64,000 bases of DNA from Gemmatirosa kalamazoonensis (GTDB lineage Bacteria; Gemmatimonadota; Gemmatimonadetes; Gemmatimonadales; Gemmatimonadaceae). The stretch spans positions 3,890,220 to 3,954,219 of the forward strand of contig NZ_CP007128.1 of NCBI RefSeq assembly GCF_000522985.1. Direction: 5' to 3'. Below the pieces are notes generated by a model. That model searched no databases. It was not told the origin of the DNA and saw nothing but the letters and a program-made list of their open reading frames with translations. Shown here piece by piece: positions 7,906-17,065 of this stretch. The position numbers and the translations under genes were made by a program. How positions within the stretch are numbered: position 1 is the first letter of the stretch; each line of letters begins with the position of its first letter.

Positions 7906-9344
7906 ATGCGCACGGTCCGTCCGCCCGCCGCGCTGGCGATGCTCGTCGTCGTCGGCTGCCAGGGAGGCGCGCCGTCCGACTCCGCGGCGCAGACCCTGCC
8001 CGCGCCGTCGTCGTCGTCGTCGCAGCGGCTCCCCGAGCCGAGCGCGTCGACGACGGTGCCGGCGAGCCGCCGCACGGCGATCGTCACGGCCGTGGAGCGC
8101 GTCGCGCCCGCCGTCGTCACGGTGCAGACCGAGACGGTGGAGCGCACGCCGATCGATCCGTTCGACTACTTCTTCGGGCGCGGCGGCAGCGGCGAGCAGC
8201 GCCGCGCGGGGCTCGGCACCGGCTTCATCGTGCGCGACGACGGCGTGATCGTGACCAACGCGCACGTCATCACCGGCGCGACGCAGGTCATGGTCGCGAT
8301 GCGCGACGGCAAGCGCCTCACCGCGCGCGTCGTCGGCTCCGACGAGACGAACGACCTCGCGGTGCTGAAGGTCGACGCGAAGGGGCTTCCCGTCGCGCCG
8401 TTAGGCACGTCGGACAACCTGCTCATCGGCGAGTGGGCGATCGCGATCGGCAACCCGTTCGGCTTCGTGCTCGGCAACAGCGAGCCGAGCGTGACGGCAG
8501 GCGTCATCAGCGCGACGGGGCGCAACCTCGTCGGCCAGGTCGAGGGCGGTGGGCTCTACCTCGACATGATCCAGACGGATGCCGCGATCAATCCCGGCAA
8601 CTCGGGCGGCCCGCTCGTGAACGCGGACGGCGAGGTGATCGGCGTCAACAGCTCGATCTACTCGCCGAGCGGCGGCTCGGTGGGACTCGGCTTCGCGATC
8701 CCCATCAACCGCGCGCGGCGCGTCGCCGAGGATCTGCTCGCGCACGGCGTCGTTAGGCGCCCGTGGGTCGGCGTGTCGCTCAGCGCGCCGCGCTCGGCGA
8801 CGAGCGCCCTCGACGTCGTCGCCGCCGACGCGGTGGTGCGCGCGGTGACCCCGGGTCGCCCGCCGCGCTCGCCGGCATCCAGGCCGGCGACGTGCTCGTG
8901 CGCGTCGGCAACCGCGTCGTGCGCAACCCGTTCGACTGGGAGGCCGCGCTGCTCGATCTGCGGGTCGGTCAGGACGTGCCGGTGATCGTGCGCCGCGGCG
9001 CCGCCCAGCGCACGCTCACGGTGCGCATCGGCGACCTGCCGGAGGTGAGCGCGCCGAAGGTGACGGTGCTGCGCGAGCTGCAGCTCGTCTCGCTCACGCC
9101 GGCCATCCGGGCCGAGCGCAGCATCCGCTCGCAGGCGGGCGCCCTCGTGTACCAGGCGAGCCAGCGCGTGTCCGAGGAGCTCGGGCTGCAGCCGGGCGAC
9201 GTCATCGTGCAGGTGAATCGCACCGGGGTCGCGACGGCCGACGACGTGGCGCGCGCGATCGACTACTACGCGGGGCGCGGACCGATCCGCCTCTTCTTCG
9301 AGCGCGGTGGACAGCTCGCCTTCACCGACGTCCTGATCAGGTGA
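7906..9344 (+). pseudogene. HtrA/DegP-like serine protease, broken by one frameshift
   Basis: The gene encodes an envelope S1C protease. It has a lipobox-like VVVGC (Cys18), a Ser/Pro-rich linker and a trypsin-like domain with His120 (TNAHV), Asp150 (TNDLAVL) and Ser233 (GNSGGP), followed by PDZ domains. The first frame runs off-register at about 8851-8857 and stops at 8985. The remaining PDZ sequence (SPAALAGIQAGDVLVR and onward) continues in the other frame to 9344. One missing base in CCGGGTCGCC restores a continuous 479-residue protein. No slippery heptamer is visible, so programmed frameshifting is unlikely. The restored stop overlaps the purB start (GTGA), as expected for an intact gene, so a sequencing or assembly error is a real alternative. 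Confidence 0.8.
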
Positions 9345-10789
9345 CCGAACGACATCTCACGTACTCATCCCCGCTCGCCGAGCGCTACGCCTCGCGAGCG
9401 ATGCTGGAGCTGTGGTCGCCGCAGGTGCGGCATGGCCTGTGGCGCCGCCTGTGGCTCGCGCTGGCGGAAGCGGAGCGCGAGCTCGGCGTGCCGATTCCCG
9501 AGGGCGCGCTCGACGAGATGCGCGCGCACGTCGACGACATCGACTTCGCCGCCGTCGCCGCGTACGAGCGCCGCTTCCGGCACGACGTGATGGCGCACGT
9601 GCACGCGTTCGGCGACGTGGCGCCGACGGCGCGACCGTACATCCACCTCGGCGCGACGAGCGCGTACGTCACCGACAACGGTGACCTGATCCAGATGCGC
9701 CGCGGCCTCGGGCTGCTGCGCGACAAGATCGTCGCCGCGCTGCGCGCCCTGGCCGATTTCGCGCGCGAGTGGCGCGACCTCCCGACGCTCGGCTACACGC
9801 ACATCCAGCCGGCGCAGCTCACCACGGTCGGCAAGCGGGCGACGCTGTGGATGCAGGATCTGCTGCTCGATCTGCGCGACGTCGACCATCGCATGTCGAC
9901 GCTGCCGTTCCGCGGCGTGAAGGGCACCACCGGCACACAGGCGTCGTTCCTCGCCATCTTCGACGGCGACCACGAGAAGGTGCGCGAGCTCGATCGGCGC
10001 GTGACGGCGAAGATGGAGTTCGCGACCTCGCTGCCGGTGACGGGTCAGACGTACACGCGCAAGCTCGACGCCCAGGTGCTCGACGTCGTGAGCGGGATCG
10101 CCGCGAGCGCGGCGAAGTTCGCGAGCGACATGCGCGTGCTGCAGGCGTTCGGCGAGATCGAGGAGCCGTTCGAGAAGGAGCAGATCGGCTCCTCGGCCAT
10201 GGCGTACAAGCGCAACCCGATGCGCGCGGAGCGCATCAACGCGCTCGCGCGTTTCGTGCAGAGCCTGGAGCCTAACGCGAACCAGACGCACGCGGTGCAG
10301 TTCTTCGAGCGCACGCTCGACGACTCCGCGAACCGCCGCCTCGCCATCCCCGAGTCGTTCCTCGCCGCCGATGCCATCCTCGTGCTCCTGACGAACGTCG
10401 CCGCCGGGCTCGAGGTGCATCCCGCGCGCATCCGGCGCCGCGTGGACGACGAGCTGCCGTTCATGGCGACCGAGGAGATCATCGTGCGCGCCGTCCGCGC
10501 GGGCGGCGACCGCCAGGCGATCCACGAGGTGATCCGCGGGCACAGCGTGGAGGCCGCGCGGGCCGTGAAGGACGGCGCGCCACGCAACGACCTCCTCGAG
10601 CGCCTCGCCGGCGACGCGGGCTTCGCCGCGCTCGGCGTGTCGCTGGACGATCTGCGCCTCACGCTCGACCCGGCGCGCTTCGTCGGCCGCGCGCCGCGCC
10701 AGGTCGACGAGTTCCTCGCCGAGGAGGTGGGGCCCGTGCTCGCGGCGCACGCCCTCGGCGACGCCGCGCGCGAGGAGGTGCGGGTATGA
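9341..10789 (+). CDS. purB: Adenylosuccinate lyase
   Basis: PurB cleaves SAICAR to AICAR plus fumarate and adenylosuccinate to AMP plus fumarate. The 482-residue product matches the longer, eukaryote-like lyases and not the 430-residue Bacillus type. The fumarase-superfamily signature [14 protein letters not shown] and the loops [27 protein letters not shown] and [10 protein letters not shown] are present. Translation probably starts at a GTG that overlaps the upstream protease stop. The stop overlaps the purC ATG. Purine genes from here to purF form one colinear block interrupted only by psd, pssA and a Zn-ribbon gene. Confidence 0.96.
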   Translation: MTERHLTYSSPLAERYASRAMLELWSPQVRHGLWRRLWLALAEAERELGVPIPEGALDEMRAHVDDIDFAAVAAYERRFRHDVMAHVHAFGDVAPTARPYIHLGATSAYVTDNGDLIQMRRGLGLLRDKIVAALRALADFAREWRDLPTLGYTHIQPAQLTTVGKRATLWMQDLLLDLRDVDHRMSTLPFRGVKGTTGTQASFLAIFDGDHEKVRELDRRVTAKMEFATSLPVTGQTYTRKLDAQVLDVVSGIAASAAKFASDMRVLQAFGEIEEPFEKEQIGSSAMAYKRNPMRAERINALARFVQSLEPNANQTHAVQFFERTLDDSANRRLAIPESFLAADAILVLLTNVAAGLEVHPARIRRRVDDELPFMATEEIIVRAVRAGGDRQAIHEVIRGHSVEAARAVKDGAPRNDLLERLAGDAGFAALGVSLDDLRLTLDPARFVGRAPRQVDEFLAEEVGPVLAAHALGDAAREEVRV

Positions 10790-11730
10790 CGGCGCCCGCG
10801 ATCAGCACTACCGCGCTGCCGCTCACCCTCGCCCGCCGCGGCAAGGTCCGCGACGTATACACCGTAGACGCCGACCGCCTGCTCGTCGTCGCGACCGATC
10901 GGGTGAGCGCGTTCGACGTCGTGATGGCCGAGCCGGTGCCGCACAAGGGCGCCGTGCTCACGCAGCTCACCGCGTGGTGGCTCCGGCATCTGGAGCCGGA
11001 GGTCGAGCACCACATGCTGAGCGCGAACGCCGACGAGATCGCGGCCGCGGTCCCCGCGCTGGCGCCGCACGTCGACGCGCTCCACGGCCGCGCGATGCTC
11101 TGCCGCCGCGCCGACGTGTTCCCCGTGGAGTGCGTGGTGCGCGGCTACATCTCGGGGTCGGCGTGGAAGGAGTACCGCGCGCACGGCACGCTCGCCGGCG
11201 AGCGGCTGCGCGCCGGTCTCCGCGAGAGCGACCGCCTCGACCCGCCGATCTTCAGCCCCGCGACGAAGGCCGAGACGGGGCACGACGAGAACATCACGAT
11301 CGGCCGCATGGGCGAGATCGTCGGCGTCGAGGCGGCGCGCGACCTCGAGCGCCTGTCGCGCACGGTCTACGAGCGTGGCCGCGCGCTCGCCGCCGGGCGC
11401 GGGATCATCATCGCGGACACGAAGTTCGAGTTCGGGCTGCGCGACGGCCGCATCATCCTCGTCGACGAGGTGCTGACGCCCGACAGCTCGCGGTTCTGGC
11501 CCGCCGACGCGTACGAGCCCGGCCGCACGCAGCCGAGCTTCGACAAGCAGCCGCTGCGCGACTGGCTCGACGCCGAGCGACGCGCCGGCCGCTGGAACGG
11601 CGAGGCGCCCCCACCGACCCTGCCGCCGGAGGTCGTGAACGCGACCAGCCTCCGCTATCTTGAGGCGTACCGCCGCATCACCGGCACCGAGCTGGACGTA
11701 CCCACCGCTGCCCCGACTGCTGCGACGTGA
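10786..11730 (+). CDS. purC: SAICAR synthase
   Basis: PurC joins CAIR with aspartate using ATP. The 314-residue product is of the longer type, similar in size to the yeast enzyme. Visible signatures are RRGKVRDVY (ATP loop), [17 protein letters not shown], the SAICAR motif IADTKFEFG and [14 protein letters not shown]. The C-terminal tail is Pro/Ala/Thr-rich. The ATG overlaps the purB stop (ATGA), and its own stop overlaps the psd GTG (GTGA). Confidence 0.96.
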   Translation: MTAPAISTTALPLTLARRGKVRDVYTVDADRLLVVATDRVSAFDVVMAEPVPHKGAVLTQLTAWWLRHLEPEVEHHMLSANADEIAAAVPALAPHVDALHGRAMLCRRADVFPVECVVRGYISGSAWKEYRAHGTLAGERLRAGLRESDRLDPPIFSPATKAETGHDENITIGRMGEIVGVEAARDLERLSRTVYERGRALAAGRGIIIADTKFEFGLRDGRIILVDEVLTPDSSRFWPADAYEPGRTQPSFDKQPLRDWLDAERRAGRWNGEAPPPTLPPEVVNATSLRYLEAYRRITGTELDVPTAAPTAAT

Positions 11731-12374
11731 GATACGCGAAGGAAGGGATCCCGTTCATCGTCGGCAGCGCCATCCTCGCGCTTCTCGCGCTCGGCGCGGC
11801 CGTGCGGATGGGCGGCGCGTGGTGGATCGTCGCCGTCCTGATCGCCGTCATCGCCGGCTGGGTCGCGTACTTCTTCCGCGACCCCGAGCGCAGCGGCGAC
11901 CGTGGCGAGCACCTCGTCGTCGCGCCGGCCGACGGCAAGGTCGTGCTCATCACCGAGATCGACGAGCCGACGTTCGTCGGCGGCCGCGCGATGCGCGTGT
12001 CGATCTTCATGAACGTGTTCAGCGTGCACGTGAACCGATATCCGGTGAGCGGCGTCGTGCGGCACGTGAAGTACGCGCCCGGGAAGTTCCTGAACGCCGT
12101 GAGCGAGGCGTCGAGCGCGGAGAACGAGCAGACGTCGGTCGGCATCGACACGGGACGCTATCGCGTTCTCGTGCGACAGATCGCGGGGCTCATCGCACGC
12201 CGCATCATCACGTACAGCCGCGAGGGCGATGCGGTCACGCAGGGCGAGCGCATGGGGCTCATCCGGTTCGGCTCGCGCGTCGACGTGTTCGTCCCCGTCG
12301 GGTCCACGCTGCGCACGAAGCTCGGCGAGCTGACGAGCGCGGGCACCACCGTCATCGCCGAGCTGCCACGATGA
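11727..12374 (+). CDS. psd: Phosphatidylserine decarboxylase proenzyme
   Basis: Psd makes phosphatidylethanolamine from phosphatidylserine and carries a pyruvoyl cofactor generated by self-cleavage. The 215-residue product is the short proenzyme type. It has an N-terminal hydrophobic stretch (about residues 9-45) for the membrane, VAPADGKV and [11 protein letters not shown] active-site segments, and the cleavage motif [10 protein letters not shown] in which the Ser becomes pyruvoyl. The start is a GTG overlapping the purC stop. pssA follows after 37 bp, so two consecutive steps of phospholipid synthesis sit inside the purine operon. Confidence 0.93.
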   Translation: MRYAKEGIPFIVGSAILALLALGAAVRMGGAWWIVAVLIAVIAGWVAYFFRDPERSGDRGEHLVVAPADGKVVLITEIDEPTFVGGRAMRVSIFMNVFSVHVNRYPVSGVVRHVKYAPGKFLNAVSEASSAENEQTSVGIDTGRYRVLVRQIAGLIARRIITYSREGDAVTQGERMGLIRFGSRVDVFVPVGSTLRTKLGELTSAGTTVIAELPR

Positions 12375-12411
12375 GGGTGGCGGCGCGCGACCCGCAGCCG
12401 GACGCCGGGCG

Positions 12412-13386
12412 ATGACGCCGAGACTCCGCCGCCCCGCGCTCCGCCGCCCCGCCCCCGGCCCCTGGCTGCCGAACGGGTTCACGCTCGCGAACCTCGGCTT
12501 CGGCATCTACGCCATCATCAGCGCGTCGCACGGCAACTTCGAGACGGCCGTGCGCTGCATCGTGTTCGGCGGCGTCGCGGATCTGTTCGACGGCGCGGTG
12601 GCGCGGGCGACGCGCACGGGCTCCGAGCTCGGCGAGCAGCTCGACTCGCTCGTCGACGCGATCTCGTTCGGCCTCGCGCCGGCGATGATCGTGTACTACG
12701 CGGTGCTGCCGCAGACGGGCTGGGGCGGCTGGGGGCCCGTGTTCATCTACACGGCGGCGGCGGTGTTCCGGCTCGCGCGCTTCAACGTGACGCAGGCCGG
12801 CGCCTCGAAGGCGTACTTCATCGGCCTGCCGAGCCCCGCGGCGGGCGGCACGCTCGCCACGTACTACTGGTTCACGCAGACCAGCCTGTATCAGGACACG
12901 CGCATCATCGATCTCCCGTGGAAGGAGATCATGCCGATCCTGATGCTGCTACTCGCCTCGATGATGAGCAGCACGGTGCCCTACCCGGCGTGGCCGAAGG
13001 TGGGCGTGCGCTCGTGGCGCGCGGTGGCCGGACTGCTCGGCGTCATCGGCATCGTGACGGCGGCGATTCTCTTCACGAAGTACTTCTTCTTCCTGTTCGG
13101 CGTCGGATACGTTTCGTACGGGCTGCTGCGCGCGCTGGCGCTCGCGCTGTTCGAGTTCCCCGGCGGCGGCGAGCCGCGACGGCGCGCGACGGACTACGTC
13201 GATCCACTGGAGTCCTACGGCATGACGCCGGTCGCGAGCCGCGCGGTCGCCGAAGAGAACGGCGACGAGATCTTGCGCGACGATGGCTCGCTGGCCCGAC
13301 GCCGTCGCCGCCGCCGTCACCGCCGCCCGGGCACGCCGGGCACTCCGGGCACGCCCGGCCAGGGCTCCAGCAGTCCGGACGAATGA
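12412..13386 (+). CDS. pssA: CDP-diacylglycerol-serine O-phosphatidyltransferase
   Basis: PssA makes phosphatidylserine from CDP-diacylglycerol and serine, supplying Psd. The 324-residue membrane protein has the CDP-alcohol phosphotransferase motif DG-x2-AR-x8-G-x3-D-x3-D (DGAVARATRTGSELGEQLDS, then VD). Several hydrophobic helices follow (VFIYTAAAVF, IMPILMLLLAS, GLLGVIGIVTAAIL). An unusual C-terminal tail of about 65 residues is charged, then Arg/His-rich, then a short Pro-Gly-Thr triplet repeat. That tail is absent from typical bacterial PssA and is probably cytoplasmic and disordered. Expected to act in the inner membrane. Confidence 0.93.
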   Translation: MTPRLRRPALRRPAPGPWLPNGFTLANLGFGIYAIISASHGNFETAVRCIVFGGVADLFDGAVARATRTGSELGEQLDSLVDAISFGLAPAMIVYYAVLPQTGWGGWGPVFIYTAAAVFRLARFNVTQAGASKAYFIGLPSPAAGGTLATYYWFTQTSLYQDTRIIDLPWKEIMPILMLLLASMMSSTVPYPAWPKVGVRSWRAVAGLLGVIGIVTAAILFTKYFFFLFGVGYVSYGLLRALALALFEFPGGGEPRRRATDYVDPLESYGMTPVASRAVAEENGDEILRDDGSLARRRRRRRHRRPGTPGTPGTPGQGSSSPDE

Positions 13387-13415
13387 TCGTTAGGCACTCA
13401 ACCCGTCACCCGGGC

Positions 13416-13679
13416 ATGACCGCATATCGCGTCGAGATCCGCGTCGTTCCCCGCAAGGGCATCCTCGACCCGCAGGGGCAGGCCGTCGCCGGCGCGCTGC
13501 ACGCGCTCGGCTTCGACGCCGTCACCGACGTGCGCGTCGGCCGCCACATCGTGCTCGAGACGCGCGCCGCCGACCCCGAGGGGGCCGGACGTGCCGCGCG
13601 CGAGATGTGCGAGCGGCTCCTCGCGAATCCGGTCACCGAGGACTTCGAGATCGAGCAGGTCGTTCCTGCCGCGACGTGA
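13416..13679 (+). CDS. purS: FGAM synthase subunit PurS
   Basis: PurS is the small structural subunit that bridges PurL and PurQ in the three-part FGAM synthase. The 87-residue product has the typical [18 protein letters not shown] start and the conserved [14 protein letters not shown] segment. I choose the ATG at 13416, just before the family start; an in-frame ATG at 13383 would add 11 residues and overlap the pssA stop. purQ follows after 7 bp. A GTTAGGC motif copy lies upstream at 13389-13395, one of only two intergenic copies seen. Confidence 0.93.
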   Translation: MTAYRVEIRVVPRKGILDPQGQAVAGALHALGFDAVTDVRVGRHIVLETRAADPEGAGRAAREMCERLLANPVTEDFEIEQVVPAAT

Positions 13680-13686
13680 GGTCAAC

Positions 13687-14379
13687 ATGAAGTTCGGCAT
13701 CGTCACGTTCCCCGGATCGAACTGCGACTACGACGCGTATCACGCCGTGGTCGACCAGCTCGGCGAGACCGCCGAGTATCTGTGGCACAAGGACCACGAC
13801 CTCCGCGGCAGCGACGTCGTGATCCTGCCCGGAGGCTTCAGCTACGGCGACTACCTGCGGGCCGGAGCCATCGCGCGCTTCAGCCCGATCATGCAGGAGG
13901 TCGTCGCCCACGCCGATCGCGGCGGAGCCGTGCTCGCGATCTGCAACGGCTTCCAGATCGCGTGCGAGGCGGGACTGCTTCCCGGCGCGCTGATGCGCAA
14001 CGCGAACCTCAAGTTCGTGTGCGAGCAGCGGCACCTGCGCGTGGAGAACGTGAACACGGCGTTCACGGCGGAGTATGAGGAAGGACAGGTGATCCGCATC
14101 CCTGTCGCGCACGGCGAGGGGCGTTACGTCGCCGACGACGACGCGCTCGACCGCCTGGACGGCGAGGGGCGCGTCGTGTTCCGCTACTGCAATGCGGCCG
14201 GCGGTACCGACGCGACGTCGAACCCGAACCAGTCGATGCGCGCCATCGCCGGCATCGTCGGCGACGCCGGCAACGTGCTCGGCATGATGCCGCACCCCGA
14301 GCGCGCCGTCGATGCGCTGTTAGGCTCCGCCGACGGGCTCCCGCTGTTCGAGTCCATTCTGGCACGCGTCGGCGCCTGA
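13687..14379 (+). CDS. purQ: FGAM synthase glutaminase subunit PurQ
   Basis: PurQ supplies ammonia from glutamine to PurL. The 230-residue class I glutamine amidotransferase has the nucleophile Cys in AICNGFQ and the catalytic His in [17 protein letters not shown] and [15 protein letters not shown] are also typical. The length is normal. The adjacent purS and small purL confirm the PurSQL system in place of the large fused PurL. Confidence 0.97.
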   Translation: MKFGIVTFPGSNCDYDAYHAVVDQLGETAEYLWHKDHDLRGSDVVILPGGFSYGDYLRAGAIARFSPIMQEVVAHADRGGAVLAICNGFQIACEAGLLPGALMRNANLKFVCEQRHLRVENVNTAFTAEYEEGQVIRIPVAHGEGRYVADDDALDRLDGEGRVVFRYCNAAGGTDATSNPNQSMRAIAGIVGDAGNVLGMMPHPERAVDALLGSADGLPLFESILARVGA

Positions 14380-14411
14380 CGCCGGGCCGCCCTCGACCTC
14401 GATCCACGATC

Positions 14412-14726
14412 ATGCAACCCAGCAACCCGAAGCCCAGCAAGAACGAAGAGGAGTACTTCGCACGGCAGAACGCGGAGCGGGTGCAGGCGATGCGCGCGCG
14501 CCTCGATGCCGAGCGCGCAGAGGCCGAGCGCCGGTCGCACATCATGCGGTGCCCCCGCTGCGGCGGGCATCTCAAGGACCAGCTCCATCACCACGTACGC
14601 ATCGAGGTCTGCCCCGACTGCGGCGGCACGTGGCTCGACAAGGGAGAGCTCGAGATGCTGGAGGCGGTGGACAAGAGCAACATCCGCCGCTTCATGCGCG
14701 ACGTCTTCGGCGTCCGCGACGAGTGA
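14412..14726 (+). CDS. Zn-ribbon (TFIIB-type) small protein
   Basis: The 104-residue protein has a charged helical N-terminus (about 1-42). A zinc ribbon follows with two CxxC knuckles: CPRCGG near residue 47 and CPDCGG near residue 68, then the typical TWLDKGELE. This matches the zf-TFIIB family of small bacterial proteins, whose function is not established. Its stop overlaps the purL GTG (GTGA), so it is translationally coupled to purL. A regulatory or chaperone role for FGAM synthase would be speculation. Confidence 0.8.
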   Translation: MQPSNPKPSKNEEEYFARQNAERVQAMRARLDAERAEAERRSHIMRCPRCGGHLKDQLHHHVRIEVCPDCGGTWLDKGELEMLEAVDKSNIRRFMRDVFGVRDE

Positions 14727-17062
14727 GCGCTCCCTTCGCGCCCGCCGCGTCGGGCCCCGTTCCCCGCCCCGGCGATCCGCAGATCACGCCGGCGCTCGTC
14801 GCGGAGCACGGGCTCACGCCGGACGAGTACGACCGCCTCGTCGCGATGCTCGGCCGCACGCCGACGTTCACGGAGCTCGGTGTCGTGAGCGCGCTGTGGA
14901 ACGAGCACTGCTCGTACAAGCACTCGCGTCCCGTGCTCCGCACGCTGCCCACGAAGGCGCCGTGGGTGCTGCAGGGCCCCGGCGAGAACGCGGGCGTGAT
15001 CTCCGTCGGTGACGGGCTCGCGGTCGCGTTCAAGATCGAGTCGCACAACCACCCGTCGGCCGTCGAGCCGTACCAGGGCGCGGCGACCGGCGTCGGCGGC
15101 ATCCTGCGCGACGTGTTCACGATGGGCGCGCGGCCGATCGCGATGCTCGACTCGCTGCGCTTCGGCGCGCTCGACTCGCCGCGCGTGCGCTGGCTGTTCG
15201 GCGGCGTCGTGAAGGGCATCGGCGACTACGGCAACTGCGTCGGCATCCCGACCGTCGCCGGCGACGTGATGTTCGACCCCGCGTACGAGGGCAATCCGCT
15301 CGTCAACGCGATGTGCGTCGGACTGCTGCACGAGCACGAGCTGATGCGCGCCGTCGCGCAGGGCGTCGGCAACCCGATCCTCGCCGTCGGCGCGCGCACG
15401 GGCCGCGACGGCATCCACGGCGCGTCGTTCGCGTCGGAGGAGCTGAGCGAGGCGAGCGAGGCGAAGCGCCCGCGCGTCCAGGTCGGCGATCCGTTCACCG
15501 AGAAGCTGCTGCTCGAGGCGTCGCTGGAGCTGATCCACTCGGGCCACATCGTCGCCATCCAGGACATGGGCGCGGCCGGCCTGACGAGCTCCTCCGCCGA
15601 GATGGCGGCGCGCGGCGACGTCGGCGTCGTGATCGACACGACGAAGGTGCCGCAGCGCGAGACGGGAATGACGCCCTACGAGATCCTGCTCAGCGAGTCG
15701 CAGGAGCGCATGCTCGTCGTCGCGAAGAAGGGCGAGGAGCACCACGTCGTACGCATCCTCGAGAAGTGGGATCTCACGGCCGCCGTCATCGGCGAGGTCA
15801 TCGCCGAGCCGGTGTACCGCGTGACCGAGGGCGAGCGCGTCGTCGCCGAGTTCCCCGGCACGAAGCTCGTCACCGAGTGCCCGGTGTATCACCCCGAGGC
15901 GCGCGAGAGCGACGAGATCCGCGCGCTGCGCGAGCGCGACGTGGTTACGATCGCCGAACGCGCCGAGGAGTCGGACCCCGCGTGGACGCTGCGCGAGCTG
16001 CTCTCGTCGCCGACGATCGCGAGCAAGCGGTGGATCTACCGGCAGTACGACCACATGGTGCGCACGAACACCGTCATCGGTCCGGGCGGCGACGCGGCGG
16101 TCGTGCGACTGCGCGGCACGGACCGCGCGCTCGCGCTGAAGACCGACTGCAACGGCCGCTACGTGTACCTCGATCCACGCACCGGCGGCCAGGCCGCCGT
16201 GGTGGAGGCGGCGCGCAACGTGGCGTGCGCCGGCGGTCGGCCGCGCGCGATCACGAACAACCTGAACTTCGGGAGCCCGAAGCGCCCGGAAGTGTTCTTC
16301 CAGTTCCGCGAGGCGGTCGCCGGCATGGGCGAGGCGTGCAGCGCGCTGGAGACACCGGTGACGGGCGGCAACGTGTCGTTCTACAACGAGAGCCCCATCA
16401 GCTCCGTCTATCCGACGCCGGTCGTCGGCATGGTCGGCATCGTGGAGTCGCTCGCGCACGTCACCCGCGCCACGTTCCGCGACGACGGTGACGCGATCGT
16501 GCTGCTCGGCGAGCCGCGCGACGAGATCGGCGGTAGCGAGTACCTCGCGCGGGTGCACGGCGTCGTCGCGGGGCTGCCGCCGCGCGTCGACCTCGCGGCG
16601 GAGCGCAGGCTCGTCGACGCGCTGCTCGCGGCGATCGGCGCCGGCCACGTCGCGTCGGCGCACGACTGCAGCGACGGTGGCCTCGCGGTCGCGCTCGCGG
16701 AGTGCTGCATGGCCGATCCCGACACGGCGTTCGGCGCCGACGTCGACCTCGCGGCGTGGCGCTCGCTGCCGACGCGCGCGCTCCTGTTCGGCGAGACGCA
16801 CGGACGCGTGATCGTGTCGACGCGCTCACCCGATGCCGTCGTCGCGATCGCGCGCGAGCATGGCGTGCCCGCGCGGCAGATCGGACGCGTGACGGCGGCG
16901 GAGCGCGGGCTCACCATTCGCGCCGGCGATCGCGCGCTGCGCGCGGACGTGCGGTCGCTCGCCGACGCGTACCACGGCGCCATACCACGGATCATGGATT
17001 CTTCACCGGAGTTCGTCGCGCAGGGCAGCATGCTCGGCGAGACGGGCAGCGCGGGAGCCTGA
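14723..17062 (+). CDS. purL: FGAM synthase large subunit PurL (small type)
   Basis: PurL forms formylglycinamidine ribonucleotide from FGAR, ATP and PurQ-derived ammonia. The 779-residue product is the small PurL type that needs PurS and PurQ. ALWNEHCSYKHSRP, the ATP/Mg segment KIESHNHPSAVEPYQGAATG and the repeated half (NNLNFGSPKRPEVF, TGGNVSFYNES) show both AIRS-like halves. Translation most likely begins at a GTG (14723) overlapping the Zn-ribbon stop. Open sequence upstream of that is a shadow of the Zn-ribbon gene. Confidence 0.96.
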   Translation: MSAPFAPAASGPVPRPGDPQITPALVAEHGLTPDEYDRLVAMLGRTPTFTELGVVSALWNEHCSYKHSRPVLRTLPTKAPWVLQGPGENAGVISVGDGLAVAFKIESHNHPSAVEPYQGAATGVGGILRDVFTMGARPIAMLDSLRFGALDSPRVRWLFGGVVKGIGDYGNCVGIPTVAGDVMFDPAYEGNPLVNAMCVGLLHEHELMRAVAQGVGNPILAVGARTGRDGIHGASFASEELSEASEAKRPRVQVGDPFTEKLLLEASLELIHSGHIVAIQDMGAAGLTSSSAEMAARGDVGVVIDTTKVPQRETGMTPYEILLSESQERMLVVAKKGEEHHVVRILEKWDLTAAVIGEVIAEPVYRVTEGERVVAEFPGTKLVTECPVYHPEARESDEIRALRERDVVTIAERAEESDPAWTLRELLSSPTIASKRWIYRQYDHMVRTNTVIGPGGDAAVVRLRGTDRALALKTDCNGRYVYLDPRTGGQAAVVEAARNVACAGGRPRAITNNLNFGSPKRPEVFFQFREAVAGMGEACSALETPVTGGNVSFYNESPISSVYPTPVVGMVGIVESLAHVTRATFRDDGDAIVLLGEPRDEIGGSEYLARVHGVVAGLPPRVDLAAERRLVDALLAAIGAGHVASAHDCSDGGLAVALAECCMADPDTAFGADVDLAAWRSLPTRALLFGETHGRVIVSTRSPDAVVAIAREHGVPARQIGRVTAAERGLTIRAGDRALRADVRSLADAYHGAIPRIMDSSPEFVAQGSMLGETGSAGA

Positions 17063-17065
17063 CGC

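Noticed and set aside
7990-8030. GTC/CGT microsatellite as a phase-variation tract
   Set aside because: It is a short in-frame Ser-coding run in the HtrA linker with trinucleotide period, so length changes would not switch the frame.
8845-8860. Programmed -1 frameshifting in the HtrA-like gene
   Set aside because: No X-XXY-YYZ heptamer, Shine-Dalgarno-like stimulator or stable downstream hairpin is visible at the junction.
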